Assembly: GCF_037154075.1 (NCBI RefSeq)
Contig: NZ_JBANRJ010000001.1
Span: 4,397,501 to 4,461,500, forward strand
Length of the DNA stretch: 64,000 nt
Origin: Sphingobium aromaticiconvertens
GTDB lineage: Bacteria; Pseudomonadota; Alphaproteobacteria; Sphingomonadales; Sphingomonadaceae
Direction of reading: 5' to 3'
In this document: one piece after another, positions 53,979 to 61,733 of the stretch
Numbering within the stretch: position 1 is the first letter of the stretch
How the letters are laid out: each line of letters begins with the position of its first letter
Translations under genes and position numbers: made by a program
The notes under the pieces: model-generated
What the model saw: the letters and a program-made list of their open reading frames with translations, nothing else
Databases searched by the model: none
What the model was told of the DNA's origin: nothing

Positions 53979-54274
53979 TCCATATTCTCGCAATGACGCT
54001 CTGCGTCACCGGCTTTGCCTGCCTATGCGCCGCCATGGCGCGGCACCAGAAGGACTTTATCGGTCACAAGCTGGAGACGGGCGCGAGCCGCCAACTGCGC
54101 CTGATTGGCGGCACGATATTGCTGCTCGCTTTGTCGATCGACATGGCTGGCCTTGGCGCGGGCTATGGTGCCATCGCCTGGTGCGGTCATCTGACCGTGG
54201 CCGCGGCGCTGGTCCTCACCCACCTCAACTGGGCGATCGCACGCAATATAACGAAAACCAGAACGAGAGATTGA
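53975..54274 (+). CDS. DUF3325 family membrane protein
   Basis: 99 residues, ATGA overlap with the PepSY gene. Three short hydrophobic helices (2-22, 40-60, 67-90) and MARHQKDFIGHKL, which is the DUF3325 mark. It travels with DUF3649 and PepSY proteins in iron-uptake operons. Stop and the next start share a base (TGATG). Confidence 0.8.
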   Translation: MIHILAMTLCVTGFACLCAAMARHQKDFIGHKLETGASRQLRLIGGTILLLALSIDMAGLGAGYGAIAWCGHLTVAAALVLTHLNWAIARNITKTRTRD

Positions 54275-54918
54275 TGATGAAGACAATGAAAATCCTGACG
54301 GCCCTTGCCGCCACGATGGCCACTATACCAGCGGTCGCGCATGAAATCTGGGTCGAGCGCGATGCGAGCGGCCCGGCCCGCATCTATCTGGGCGAACCGG
54401 CAGAGGCGGTCCCTGAGGCGGGCGATCCCGAATTCCATCATCTGCAAAAACCACAGGCTATCCAGAGTGACGACAAGCCGATCGCGTTCGTTCGTCGGGC
54501 CAACCATATCGAAGCCACCGTGCCCGGCAGCGGCGATGTGCGCGTGCGCGACGACAGCGTCTTTGCCCCATGGAAGTCCGGCGAAAAGATGCAGGGCGCG
54601 ATCTTCTACGCCCGCGCCGGTCGCAGCGAAACGGCAGCGAAGCTCGACCTGGAACTGGTTCCCGCAGCCGCCAATGCGGATCGCTTCACCCTGCTATTCC
54701 GGGGCAAGCCCGTTCCTGCTGCCAAACTGACGGTCATCACCCCCGATCGCTGGCAGAAGGCGTTCTTCACCGATGCGAATGGCGGCGTGGAAATACCGAA
54801 GCTGGGCGCCGGACGCTACATTGTCGGCGCATCGCATACGGAAGAAGGCCCCGCCAAGCTGGGCGGGCAGGATGTGGCAAGCGTCGTGCATATCTCGACC
54901 CTGACCTTCGTGCGTTAA
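54274..54918 (+). CDS. DUF4198 periplasmic protein
   Basis: 214 residues. Signal peptide 1-23 (ending AVAH); mature start HEIWVERDASG, the DUF4198 opening with a likely metal-binding His. The body is beta-rich, with GKPVPAAKLTVITPDRWQKAFFTDANGGVEIPKLGAGRYIVGASH, a carboxypeptidase-regulatory-like Ig module. The family sits beside metal importers (Ni, Co, Fe). Last gene of the operon, followed by a perfect 19-bp inverted repeat. Confidence 0.85.
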   Translation: MMKTMKILTALAATMATIPAVAHEIWVERDASGPARIYLGEPAEAVPEAGDPEFHHLQKPQAIQSDDKPIAFVRRANHIEATVPGSGDVRVRDDSVFAPWKSGEKMQGAIFYARAGRSETAAKLDLELVPAAANADRFTLLFRGKPVPAAKLTVITPDRWQKAFFTDANGGVEIPKLGAGRYIVGASHTEEGPAKLGGQDVASVVHISTLTFVR

Positions 54919-54923
54919 GAGAC

Positions 54924-54973
54924 GACATATCGCCCGCGCGCAGTTTCGCCGACATGCGCGCGGGCGATATGTC
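54924..54973. repeat. Perfect 19-bp inverted repeat after the iron operon
   Basis: GACATATCGCCCGCGCGCA (54924-54942) and its exact complement at 54955-54973, 12-base loop. Six bp after the DUF4198 stop and 58 bp before the GMC oxidoreductase start. No T run follows. It may be a factor-assisted terminator or a regulator site for the next gene. Confidence 0.75.
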
Positions 54974-55031
54974 CCATCATGACTGTCATCGCCTGATCCC
55001 AACCTGCTAGACCCTCGCGATCGATGTGCGA

Positions 55032-56669
55032 ATGAAAGCAGGCAGCGTGGCGGATTGGGACTCCTTCGATTATGTCATTGTGGGCGCCGGATCGGCCGGA
55101 TGCCTGCTGGCCAATCGCCTCTCCGCCGATCCTGCCATCAAGGTGCTAATACTCGAAGCCGGTGGCAAGGACGACTGGATCTGGTTCCATATCCCGGTCG
55201 GTTATCTGTTCGCGATCGGCAATCCGCGTGCCGACTGGATGCTGGAGACCGTTGCGCAAGCCGGGTTGGGCGGCCGGAAGCTCGCCTATCCGCGTGGCAA
55301 GGTGATTGGCGGCAGTTCGGCGATCAACGCCATGATCTACATGCGCGGACAGGCCGCCGATTATGATGGTTGGCGCGACGGAGGGCTGGATGGATGGGGC
55401 TGGCGCGACGTCCTTCCCTATTTCCTGCGGCATCAGGATCATATCGCGCCAAAGGGCGAACATCACCGATCCGGTGGCGAATGGCGCGTGGAACATCCAC
55501 GCGTCCGCTGGGAGATATTGGAGGCGGTGCGTCAGGCGGGCGAAGCGATCGGCATTGCGCCGGTCGAGGATTTCAATGGCGGCGACAACAGCGGCTCCTC
55601 CTATTTCCAGGTCAACCAGTGTGCGGGCCGACGGGTCAGCGCGGCCCGCGCCTTCCTGAAGCCCGCGCTGCGCCGCCCCAATCTCCGGCTGGAAACCCAT
55701 GTCGAGGTGGATCGCATCCTGTTCGAAGGCAAGCGCGCCATCGGCCTCGCCTGCCGCCGGGACACGGAGCGGCTCGAGGTGCGCGCGCGCCGCGAAGTCA
55801 TACTGGCCGCAGGCGCGATCGGATCGCCCAAGCTACTGCAATTGTCGGGGATCGGGGACGCCGATGCGTTGCACGCTCTGGACATTCCGGTCGTTCATCA
55901 TCTGCCTGGCGTGGGTCGCAACTTGCAGGATCATCTTCAAATCCGCCCCGTGTTCAAGGTGACGGGGGTACGCACCCTCAATACCGACTATGCCAATCTG
56001 GCGCGGCGTTTTACCATGGGGGTCGACTACGTGCTGCGGCGGCGAGGGCCTTTGACCATGGCGCCTTCGCAACTGGGCATGTTCGCGCGCTCGTCAGATG
56101 CCTACGCGATGCCCAACCTGCAATTTCATTTCCAGCCGCTCTCGCTGGACAAATGGGGGGATGGCATGCACCCTTTTGGTGCCTTTACCGCCAGCGTCTG
56201 CAATTTGCGGCCCGCCAGCCGGGGCAGCGTCAGCCTCGCCTCCCCCGATCCGGCAGCCCCACCGCTGATCGCCCCCAATTATCTGTCGGAGCAGGAAGAC
56301 CGGGAGGTGGCGGTCGCCTCGCTGAAGCTGGCGCGCAAGATCGCGGCCCAAGCCCCGCTTGCGCCCTATCGTCCGCAGGAATATCGTCCGGGTATCGAAG
56401 CTCAAAGCGACGCTGAGTTGCTCGCCGCCGCCGCCGATCTGGCCACCACCATCTTTCATCCCGTCGGCACCGCCGCCATGGGGCCAGCCTCCGATCCTGA
56501 TGCGGTGCTGGACATGCGCCTTCGGGTGCGCGGCATCGAGGGCCTGCGCGTCATCGACGCCTCTGCCATGCCGCGCATCACATCTGGCAATACCAATTCG
56601 CCCACGTTGATGATCGCCGAAAAAGGCGCGGCGATGATCCTGGAGGATGCAAACACCGACTTGCCATAG
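55032..56669 (+). CDS. GMC family oxidoreductase
   Basis: 545 residues from ATG 55032. FAD site YVIVGAGSAGCLLANRLS and LILEAGG near the start, GGSSAINAMIYMRG and GAIGSPKLLQLSGIG (the two GMC signatures), catalytic His in HPVGTAAMG and NTNSPTLMIAEK near the end. No signal peptide. It oxidises an alcohol such as choline, glucose, polyethylene glycol or a lipid; the choline dehydrogenase branch is closest in feel. Followed 64 bp on by the dienelactone hydrolase-like gene. Confidence 0.9.
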   Translation: MKAGSVADWDSFDYVIVGAGSAGCLLANRLSADPAIKVLILEAGGKDDWIWFHIPVGYLFAIGNPRADWMLETVAQAGLGGRKLAYPRGKVIGGSSAINAMIYMRGQAADYDGWRDGGLDGWGWRDVLPYFLRHQDHIAPKGEHHRSGGEWRVEHPRVRWEILEAVRQAGEAIGIAPVEDFNGGDNSGSSYFQVNQCAGRRVSAARAFLKPALRRPNLRLETHVEVDRILFEGKRAIGLACRRDTERLEVRARREVILAAGAIGSPKLLQLSGIGDADALHALDIPVVHHLPGVGRNLQDHLQIRPVFKVTGVRTLNTDYANLARRFTMGVDYVLRRRGPLTMAPSQLGMFARSSDAYAMPNLQFHFQPLSLDKWGDGMHPFGAFTASVCNLRPASRGSVSLASPDPAAPPLIAPNYLSEQEDREVAVASLKLARKIAAQAPLAPYRPQEYRPGIEAQSDAELLAAAADLATTIFHPVGTAAMGPASDPDAVLDMRLRVRGIEGLRVIDASAMPRITSGNTNSPTLMIAEKGAAMILEDANTDLP

Positions 56670-56733
56670 CCTGCAAGAACGCGAATATTTCCCGACGACT
56701 GGCTTCGAGGCGCGATCTTACTGGAGAACGGAT

Positions 56734-57636
56734 ATGTCGGATAAACCTGAACGTGCGACTGCACAGGATTTCCCTCCTGAAGTCCTGACCTTGTTCGACA
56801 AATATGTGCACGGGGTCATCGACCGCCGCGGCTTTCTTGAACAGGGCGCCCTGCTTGTAGCCGCCGGTACGACCGCCACTGCTGTCCTCGCCGCACTCAG
56901 CCCCGACTTCGCCCATGCACGGGTTGCGCCAGAAGACCCCCGGATAACGGTCACGCATGAGGATATTCCCTCGCCAAAAGGCTATGGCACGATCAAGGCC
57001 ATAGTCGTGCGCCCAAAGGGGATGGCCCCCCGCGCACGAAAGCCGGTCATATTGGTCGTTCACGAAAATCGCGGCCTGAACCCGCATATCAAGGACATCG
57101 CCCGACGACTGGCGGTCGATGGCTATATTGCCGTCGCTCCCGACGCGCTGACGTCGCTGGGCGGCTATCCGGGCGACGAAGACAAAGCGCGCACGCTTTT
57201 TGGACAGTTGGATCAGGCCAAGGCTCGCGAAGATTTCGTCGCGGCGGCGGACTATGCGAAGGCCATGCGGGATAGTAACGGCAAGCTGGGAGCTGTCGGC
57301 TTTTGCTATGGCGGGGGCATCGTCAACATGCTGGCAACACGGGTGCCCACGCTGCGCGCGGCGGTGCCCTTCTATGGTCCGCCCCCCCCACTGGATGCGG
57401 TCCCCGCCATCAAGGCCGAATTGCTATTGCACTTCGCGGGTAATGACGCGCGGGTCAACGGGTTGTGGCCGGACTATGATAAGGCATTGAAGGCCGCAGG
57501 CACACGCTATCAGGCGTTTATCTATCCCAGTGTCGAGCATGGTTTCAATAATGACACGACACCGCGCTTCGATGAGAAAGCTGCCGCGCTGGCGTGGAAA
57601 CGCACGATAGCATTGTTCAAACGCACATTGGCATAG
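56734..57636 (+). CDS. Dienelactone hydrolase family protein with Tat signal
   Basis: 300 residues from ATG 56734, after GGAGA. Twin-arginine export signal D30-R31-R32-G-F-L followed by a hydrophobic stretch (38-57), cut near AHA. Alpha/beta hydrolase of the dienelactone type: nucleophile Cys191 in GFCYGGG, Asp238 (AGNDAR) and His269 (VEHGFNN), the complete triad. Acts in the periplasm on an ester or lactone; dienelactone itself is unlikely there. Convergent with the peroxiredoxin gene, 10 bp apart. Confidence 0.88.
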   Translation: MSDKPERATAQDFPPEVLTLFDKYVHGVIDRRGFLEQGALLVAAGTTATAVLAALSPDFAHARVAPEDPRITVTHEDIPSPKGYGTIKAIVVRPKGMAPRARKPVILVVHENRGLNPHIKDIARRLAVDGYIAVAPDALTSLGGYPGDEDKARTLFGQLDQAKAREDFVAAADYAKAMRDSNGKLGAVGFCYGGGIVNMLATRVPTLRAAVPFYGPPPPLDAVPAIKAELLLHFAGNDARVNGLWPDYDKALKAAGTRYQAFIYPSVEHGFNNDTTPRFDEKAAALAWKRTIALFKRTLA

Positions 57637-57646
57637 GATCGCCGCG

Positions 57647-58315
57647 TCAACCGAACGTGGCTTCCCCGTCAATGGCGGCTACTATCTCTTCGGCTTCGGG
57701 GCGAGCCAGCCAGTCAGGGCTGACCTGAAGCCACTGGACGACCCGTCCAGGGCCAAGCAGCAAAACAGCCGGTTGGGGCAATTCCCATGGGCCTGTCCCC
57801 GTCACCTCCCCTATCCATCCCACTGGCGGCTGCTCCGGCCTGTCATCGGGCACGAAGCTGATCCCCAGCAGGCGCGCGAGACCGTTATCGGGGTCCGAGG
57901 CAACGGGGAAGGGCAGGCCATGGCGAACCTTGATGTCCTTCAGGCGATCGGGCTGCTGCGGACTGACCGCAACCAGCTTAATACCCCGATCGCGCAAGGC
58001 GGGATATAGGGTCTCCGCATAATGAGGGAGCGCAATATTGCAGGCTGGGCACCCGGCGAAGCGGAAGAAGATCAGCAGCGCCGCACCTTCGGACGTCAGC
58101 GCATCAAGGGTCAGCGGACCCTCTTCGACATCCAACAGGACAAGGGGCGGCACGATGTCGCCCCGCTGGGCCACGGCGGCGGCATCGAAGCGATCGACAA
58201 GCACCTGCCGCTGGCGGGCGTTGCCTGCGAGTTGGGCCGGAGGCCAGCTCCGCTCCCGCTCCGCCTGCAACGCTGCGTAGCGCGCCTTCAGCGTATCAGC
58301 CACGATCGTCGCCAT
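57647..58315 (-). CDS. Peroxiredoxin-like (AhpC/TSA) family protein
   Basis: 222 residues from ATG 58315, preceded by AAGGAG. Thioredoxin fold with FFRFAGCPACNIALP: Cys89-P-A-Cys92 in the place of the peroxidatic Cys, thus a resolving pair like the 'redoxin' subgroup. GIKLVAVSPQQPDRL and HGLPFPVASDPDNGLARLLGI follow. It may detoxify peroxide or reduce disulfides formed by the monooxygenase of the same cluster. Last gene of the sulfur cluster. Confidence 0.85.
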   Translation of the reverse strand: MATIVADTLKARYAALQAERERSWPPAQLAGNARQRQVLVDRFDAAAVAQRGDIVPPLVLLDVEEGPLTLDALTSEGAALLIFFRFAGCPACNIALPHYAETLYPALRDRGIKLVAVSPQQPDRLKDIKVRHGLPFPVASDPDNGLARLLGISFVPDDRPEQPPVGWIGEVTGTGPWELPQPAVLLLGPGRVVQWLQVSPDWLARPEAEEIVAAIDGEATFG

Positions 58316-58421
58316 AAATTTCTCCTTCCCAATGAACCCCTTCATCTTTGGCGTTTGGAGGGTAAGCGCGCCAATGAGAGTTACAGGAAGGAGGACGATG
58401 AATGCTTATAGCTGATGCCCG

Positions 58422-59771
58422 TCAGGCGGCGTCGCGCCGTTCCGGGTTAGCTTCGCGCCGATTGTCCGGGATGGCCAGGCCCAGATTGCCGCGCAGCGTA
58501 TCGGCTTCATAGTCCCGGCGGAAAAGGCCCTTGTTCTGAAGGATCGGCACGACTTCATGGACGAAGCGGGTGAACTGGCTGGGATGGCCAAGATGGACGT
58601 TGAGGCCATCGAGTGCGCGTCCCTCGAACCAGCGCTGGATCTCGTTCGCGACGGTTTCGGCCGATCCGACGAAGGGGCTACCCCGCCCTGCCCGCTGCCG
58701 CTCCACCGCCTGTCGCAGCGTCAGACCGTCCGCCACGGCAAGGTCCGTAATTGCCTTCGCCTGAGTGAAGAAGCTGTTGCGGGCATGTTCCAGCGCTTCG
58801 ACCGGAAAGGGCGCATCCACATCGTAGCGGCGGAAATCATGCCAGCCAAAGGCGCGGCCGAACTCCGCGAGCGTCTGATCGAAACTCTGATCGGCGCGGC
58901 GATATTGCTGCTCGATCTCCTTTGCCTGCGCGTCAGTGTCGCCGACATACACGAAGAAGCCGGGCAGGATGACGATCCGGTCAGGATCGCGGCCAAGGCG
59001 TGCGGCGCGGCCTTTGAGGTCGGCGTAGAAGGCCCGCCCCTGCTCGATCGTTGCCGCGTGCGTGAAGATGGCGTCGGCGATGGTTGCGCCAAGGTCGCGG
59101 CCCTGATCGCTGTCCCCGGCCTGAAAGATCACCGGCTCCCCCTGCGGCGAGCGCTGGATGTTGAGGGGACCGACGACCGAGAAGAACTCGCCCTTATGAT
59201 CGAGCCTGTGGAGTTTGTCGGCGTCAAGGAACTGCCCGGTCGCCCGATCCCGCACCAGAGCGCCATCCTCATAGGAGCGCCACAGACCGCGCGTGACATC
59301 AAGGAACTCGACCGCGCGACGATAGCGGGTGTCATAGTCGAAATGTTCGGGCTGGCTGAAATTGCCCGCCGTGCCCGCGTCGCCGCTGGTAACGACATTC
59401 CATCCCGCCCGGCCCTTGCTGATGAGATCCAGCGAGGCGAGGCGGCGCGCGATGCTGAAAGGATCATTGTAAGAGGTGGTGAGTGTGCCAACGAGGCCGA
59501 TATGCTTCGTTGCCACGGCCAATGCGGAGAGCAGGGTTAGCGGCTCCAGCCGGTTGAGATAGTGGGGCGGTGAGTTCGCCGTGATGAACTGGCTGTCGAC
59601 GATGAAGACAAGGTCGAACTTGGCGGCCTCCGCCTGCTGCACAATGTCGATCGTCCAGTCGATATTGACGCTGGCGTCGAGCGGGATGTCGGTGTCCAGC
59701 CAGCGATTGCTATCGCCGGGACCGCCAACGCCGGTGGGAACGAGGCCGAGTTTCAGTTGCCGCTGGGCCAT
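58422..59771 (-). CDS. LLM-class flavin-dependent monooxygenase (NtaA/SnaA/DszA type)
   Basis: 449 residues. TIM-barrel FMN monooxygenase: LKLGLVPTGVG, LTTSYNDPFSIARRLASLDLISKGRAGWNVVTS (the NtaA/DszA signature region), EFFSVVGPLNIQRSPQGEPVIFQAGDS. The group cleaves C-S or C-N bonds in nitrilotriacetate, dibenzothiophene sulfone or alkyl sulfones, with a separate flavin reductase, none of which is visible here. Its ribosome site GAGGA abuts the end of the palindromic repeat at 59784-59891. Confidence 0.9.
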   Translation of the reverse strand: MAQRQLKLGLVPTGVGGPGDSNRWLDTDIPLDASVNIDWTIDIVQQAEAAKFDLVFIVDSQFITANSPPHYLNRLEPLTLLSALAVATKHIGLVGTLTTSYNDPFSIARRLASLDLISKGRAGWNVVTSGDAGTAGNFSQPEHFDYDTRYRRAVEFLDVTRGLWRSYEDGALVRDRATGQFLDADKLHRLDHKGEFFSVVGPLNIQRSPQGEPVIFQAGDSDQGRDLGATIADAIFTHAATIEQGRAFYADLKGRAARLGRDPDRIVILPGFFVYVGDTDAQAKEIEQQYRRADQSFDQTLAEFGRAFGWHDFRRYDVDAPFPVEALEHARNSFFTQAKAITDLAVADGLTLRQAVERQRAGRGSPFVGSAETVANEIQRWFEGRALDGLNVHLGHPSQFTRFVHEVVPILQNKGLFRRDYEADTLRGNLGLAIPDNRREANPERRDAA

Positions 59772-59783
59772 GATGGCGTGTCC

Positions 59784-59891
59784 TCAGAGCGTTTTCGAAG
59801 CAGATGGCATCAGCTGCTGGCTTGCGAAAACGCGGTAAAACAAAAGACTGGAGCAGCCGATCCGATGCAATCGGATCAGAATCTGCTCTAG
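59784..59891. repeat. Dispersed palindromic repeat, copy B (about 108 bp)
   Basis: On the minus strand it begins CTAGAGCAG, contains TGCATCGGA and CTGCTCCAG, and ends ACGCTCTGAG, matching copy A (2682-2784) in order and length. Two inner inverted repeats: GCGTTTTCG (59789-59797) with CGAAAACGC (59825-59833), and GAGCAG..ATCCGAT with ATCGGAT..CTGCTC (59851-59888). It fills the whole gap between the aldolase and monooxygenase genes of one operon. Confidence 0.72.
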
Positions 59892-59892
59892 G

Positions 59893-60684
59893 TCAGGCGT
59901 CGAAGCCGGGAGCCTGGCGCTGCGCTTTCCGCAATGCCGCTTCCCAGACAAGGTCGTAGTGAGACTTGGCGCCCTCGACCGGCTGGCGCTCGCGCGTCAT
60001 CTGGCGGCGGACCTCCTGCTGCGCTTCTTCCGGCGCGATCAGCACATTGTCGCGACCGATGGTGAGCGTGCGGACCTGCGCTGTGCAGGCGGATTCAAGA
60101 TGATAGATGCCCGACCATGCCTCGCCCGGTGAGGCGCCCAGTGCCAGAGTGCCGTGATTGCGCAACAGCATGACCCTGGTATCGCCAAGGTCAGCGACCA
60201 GCCGTTCCCGCTCGTCCAGATTAAGCGCGACGCCCTCATAGTCATGATAGGACAGCCGCGGAATGATGGCGAGCGCACGCTGGTTGAGCGGCAGCAGCCC
60301 TTCGGCCTGTGCGGATACCGCCATGCCATCGGCGCTGTGGAAATGAGCGATGAAATGGGCATCATCGCGCGCGCCGTGGATCGCGCTATGAATCACATAG
60401 CCTGCATAGTTGATGCCATAGTCACTCTCCCCGATCACCATGCCGTCGAGGTCGACCTTGACCAGACTGGACGCCGTGATCTCGTCGAACATCAGGCCGA
60501 ACGGGTTGATGAGGAAATGATGGTCCGGTCCCGGTACGCGGGCAGAGATATGGGTGTAGATGAAATCATCCCAGCCATAGAGGGCGGACAAGCGATAGAA
60601 GGCGGCGAGGTCGACGCGCACCTTCCATTCGGCTTCGCTGATGGTGGATTCATGGAAGCGATCGTCTTTCAGAACAGTGACCAT
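59893..60684 (-). CDS. Class II aldolase/adducin family protein
   Basis: 263 residues. AALYRLSALYGWDDFIYTHISARVPG-like start, HFHSADGMAVSA (zinc-binding His-x-His) and LLRNHGTLALG (third His) are the class II aldolase core. The Glu of sugar-phosphate aldolases is replaced in part, so a decarboxylase, epimerase or plain adducin-type enzyme is possible. It sits in the presumed sulfur cluster, where such genes may process the carbon chain after desulfonation. Confidence 0.85.
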   Translation of the reverse strand: MVTVLKDDRFHESTISEAEWKVRVDLAAFYRLSALYGWDDFIYTHISARVPGPDHHFLINPFGLMFDEITASSLVKVDLDGMVIGESDYGINYAGYVIHSAIHGARDDAHFIAHFHSADGMAVSAQAEGLLPLNQRALAIIPRLSYHDYEGVALNLDERERLVADLGDTRVMLLRNHGTLALGASPGEAWSGIYHLESACTAQVRTLTIGRDNVLIAPEEAQQEVRRQMTRERQPVEGAKSHYDLVWEAALRKAQRQAPGFDA

Positions 60685-60767
60685 GGCTCAAGCTCCTTTG
60701 CGGACAAGTTTAGGAAAGCAGCGCGGGGCCGCCCAATGAGGATTTCCAAAGTGACGCGCAGCCGCAC

Positions 60768-61733
60768 TCATGCGGGGAAGATTCCATCATCGACGATCGA
60801 CGCGACATCGACATGGGCGGGCAATTCGCCATCGGCGTAGAAACGATCGACGACCCGCTGGAGTGGCTGGATAACCTTGTCGTCCGGTGGGGCCAGCACC
60901 CCGTTCTGGCCCTTGGCCAATATCGCCGCGACCCTGGGATCCACCTTCGTCTCCCTTACGAAGAGTTTTACATAGTCCGAAGGATGGGCAGCCGCCCAAT
61001 CACCGGCCTTCTTTTGACGAAGCAACACGTCGCGCAACGCCTGACGCTTGGCTGGATCGTCCAGAGCCGCCTGCGAAGCGGCAATCAGACCATAGGGGCT
61101 GTTGATCCCGCCTCCATCGCGTATCAGGCGGGCGCCCGCCAGTTCAGCGGCGATCTGGTAGGTCCCAAAGGTCGCCCACGCCTCGACCCGGCCCGTCGCA
61201 AAGGCGGCGGCGGCATCCGTGGGCAGCATGAAGCCAATATCGACCCTGCGCCGGTCAACCTTCGCCTCCTTGAGCGCTTCCAGCAGCAAATAATGCGAAA
61301 TACTGCCCCGCGCGCTGGACACGATGACCCGTCTGCCAACAAGATCATTCACGGTGCCGATTGGTGATCCCTTAGGTACGATTATGCCGATGAGGCGTGT
61401 CGAGAATGCGGACGCAGCGATGATCTTGAGCGGCGCACGTGCTGCGGCGGCCAACACCACCGGTAGATCACCTGCAGGCGCGGTATCGACCGCGCCCGCG
61501 TTAAGTGCCTCCAGCAGCGGTGCGGCACCCACGAAGTTCGCCCATTCAATATCATAGTCCAGATTGTTCATTGCCCCGGCAGCCTCTGCCCGCGCCTGCA
61601 TCAAATGGACCTGATCGCCCAGCACCAGCTTCGTTCGACCGCCCTTCCCGGCCCCGCCGCACGCGGAGAGGCCAAGCGCGGCAAAGCCTGTGATGAAGGC
61701 GCGACGGTCAGAGAGAAAACGCGATGCGTCCAT
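60768..61733 (-). CDS. ABC transporter substrate-binding lipoprotein (sulfonate/NMT1 type)
   Basis: 321 residues from ATG 61733, which lies 26 bp inside the end of the receptor gene, so the two are coupled. Signal with Arg10-Arg11 (DRRAFITG) and lipobox LSAC, Cys25: a Tat-type lipoprotein. The body is an SsuA/NMT1-like periplasmic binding fold (AGDLPVVLAAAARAPLKIIA, GRRVIVSSARGSISHYLLLEAL, GRVEAWATFGTYQIAAEL). Typical ligands are alkanesulfonates, taurine or thiamine precursors. No matching permease or ATPase gene is in the window. Confidence 0.86.
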   Translation of the reverse strand: MDASRFLSDRRAFITGFAALGLSACGGAGKGGRTKLVLGDQVHLMQARAEAAGAMNNLDYDIEWANFVGAAPLLEALNAGAVDTAPAGDLPVVLAAAARAPLKIIAASAFSTRLIGIIVPKGSPIGTVNDLVGRRVIVSSARGSISHYLLLEALKEAKVDRRRVDIGFMLPTDAAAAFATGRVEAWATFGTYQIAAELAGARLIRDGGGINSPYGLIAASQAALDDPAKRQALRDVLLRQKKAGDWAAAHPSDYVKLFVRETKVDPRVAAILAKGQNGVLAPPDDKVIQPLQRVVDRFYADGELPAHVDVASIVDDGIFPA

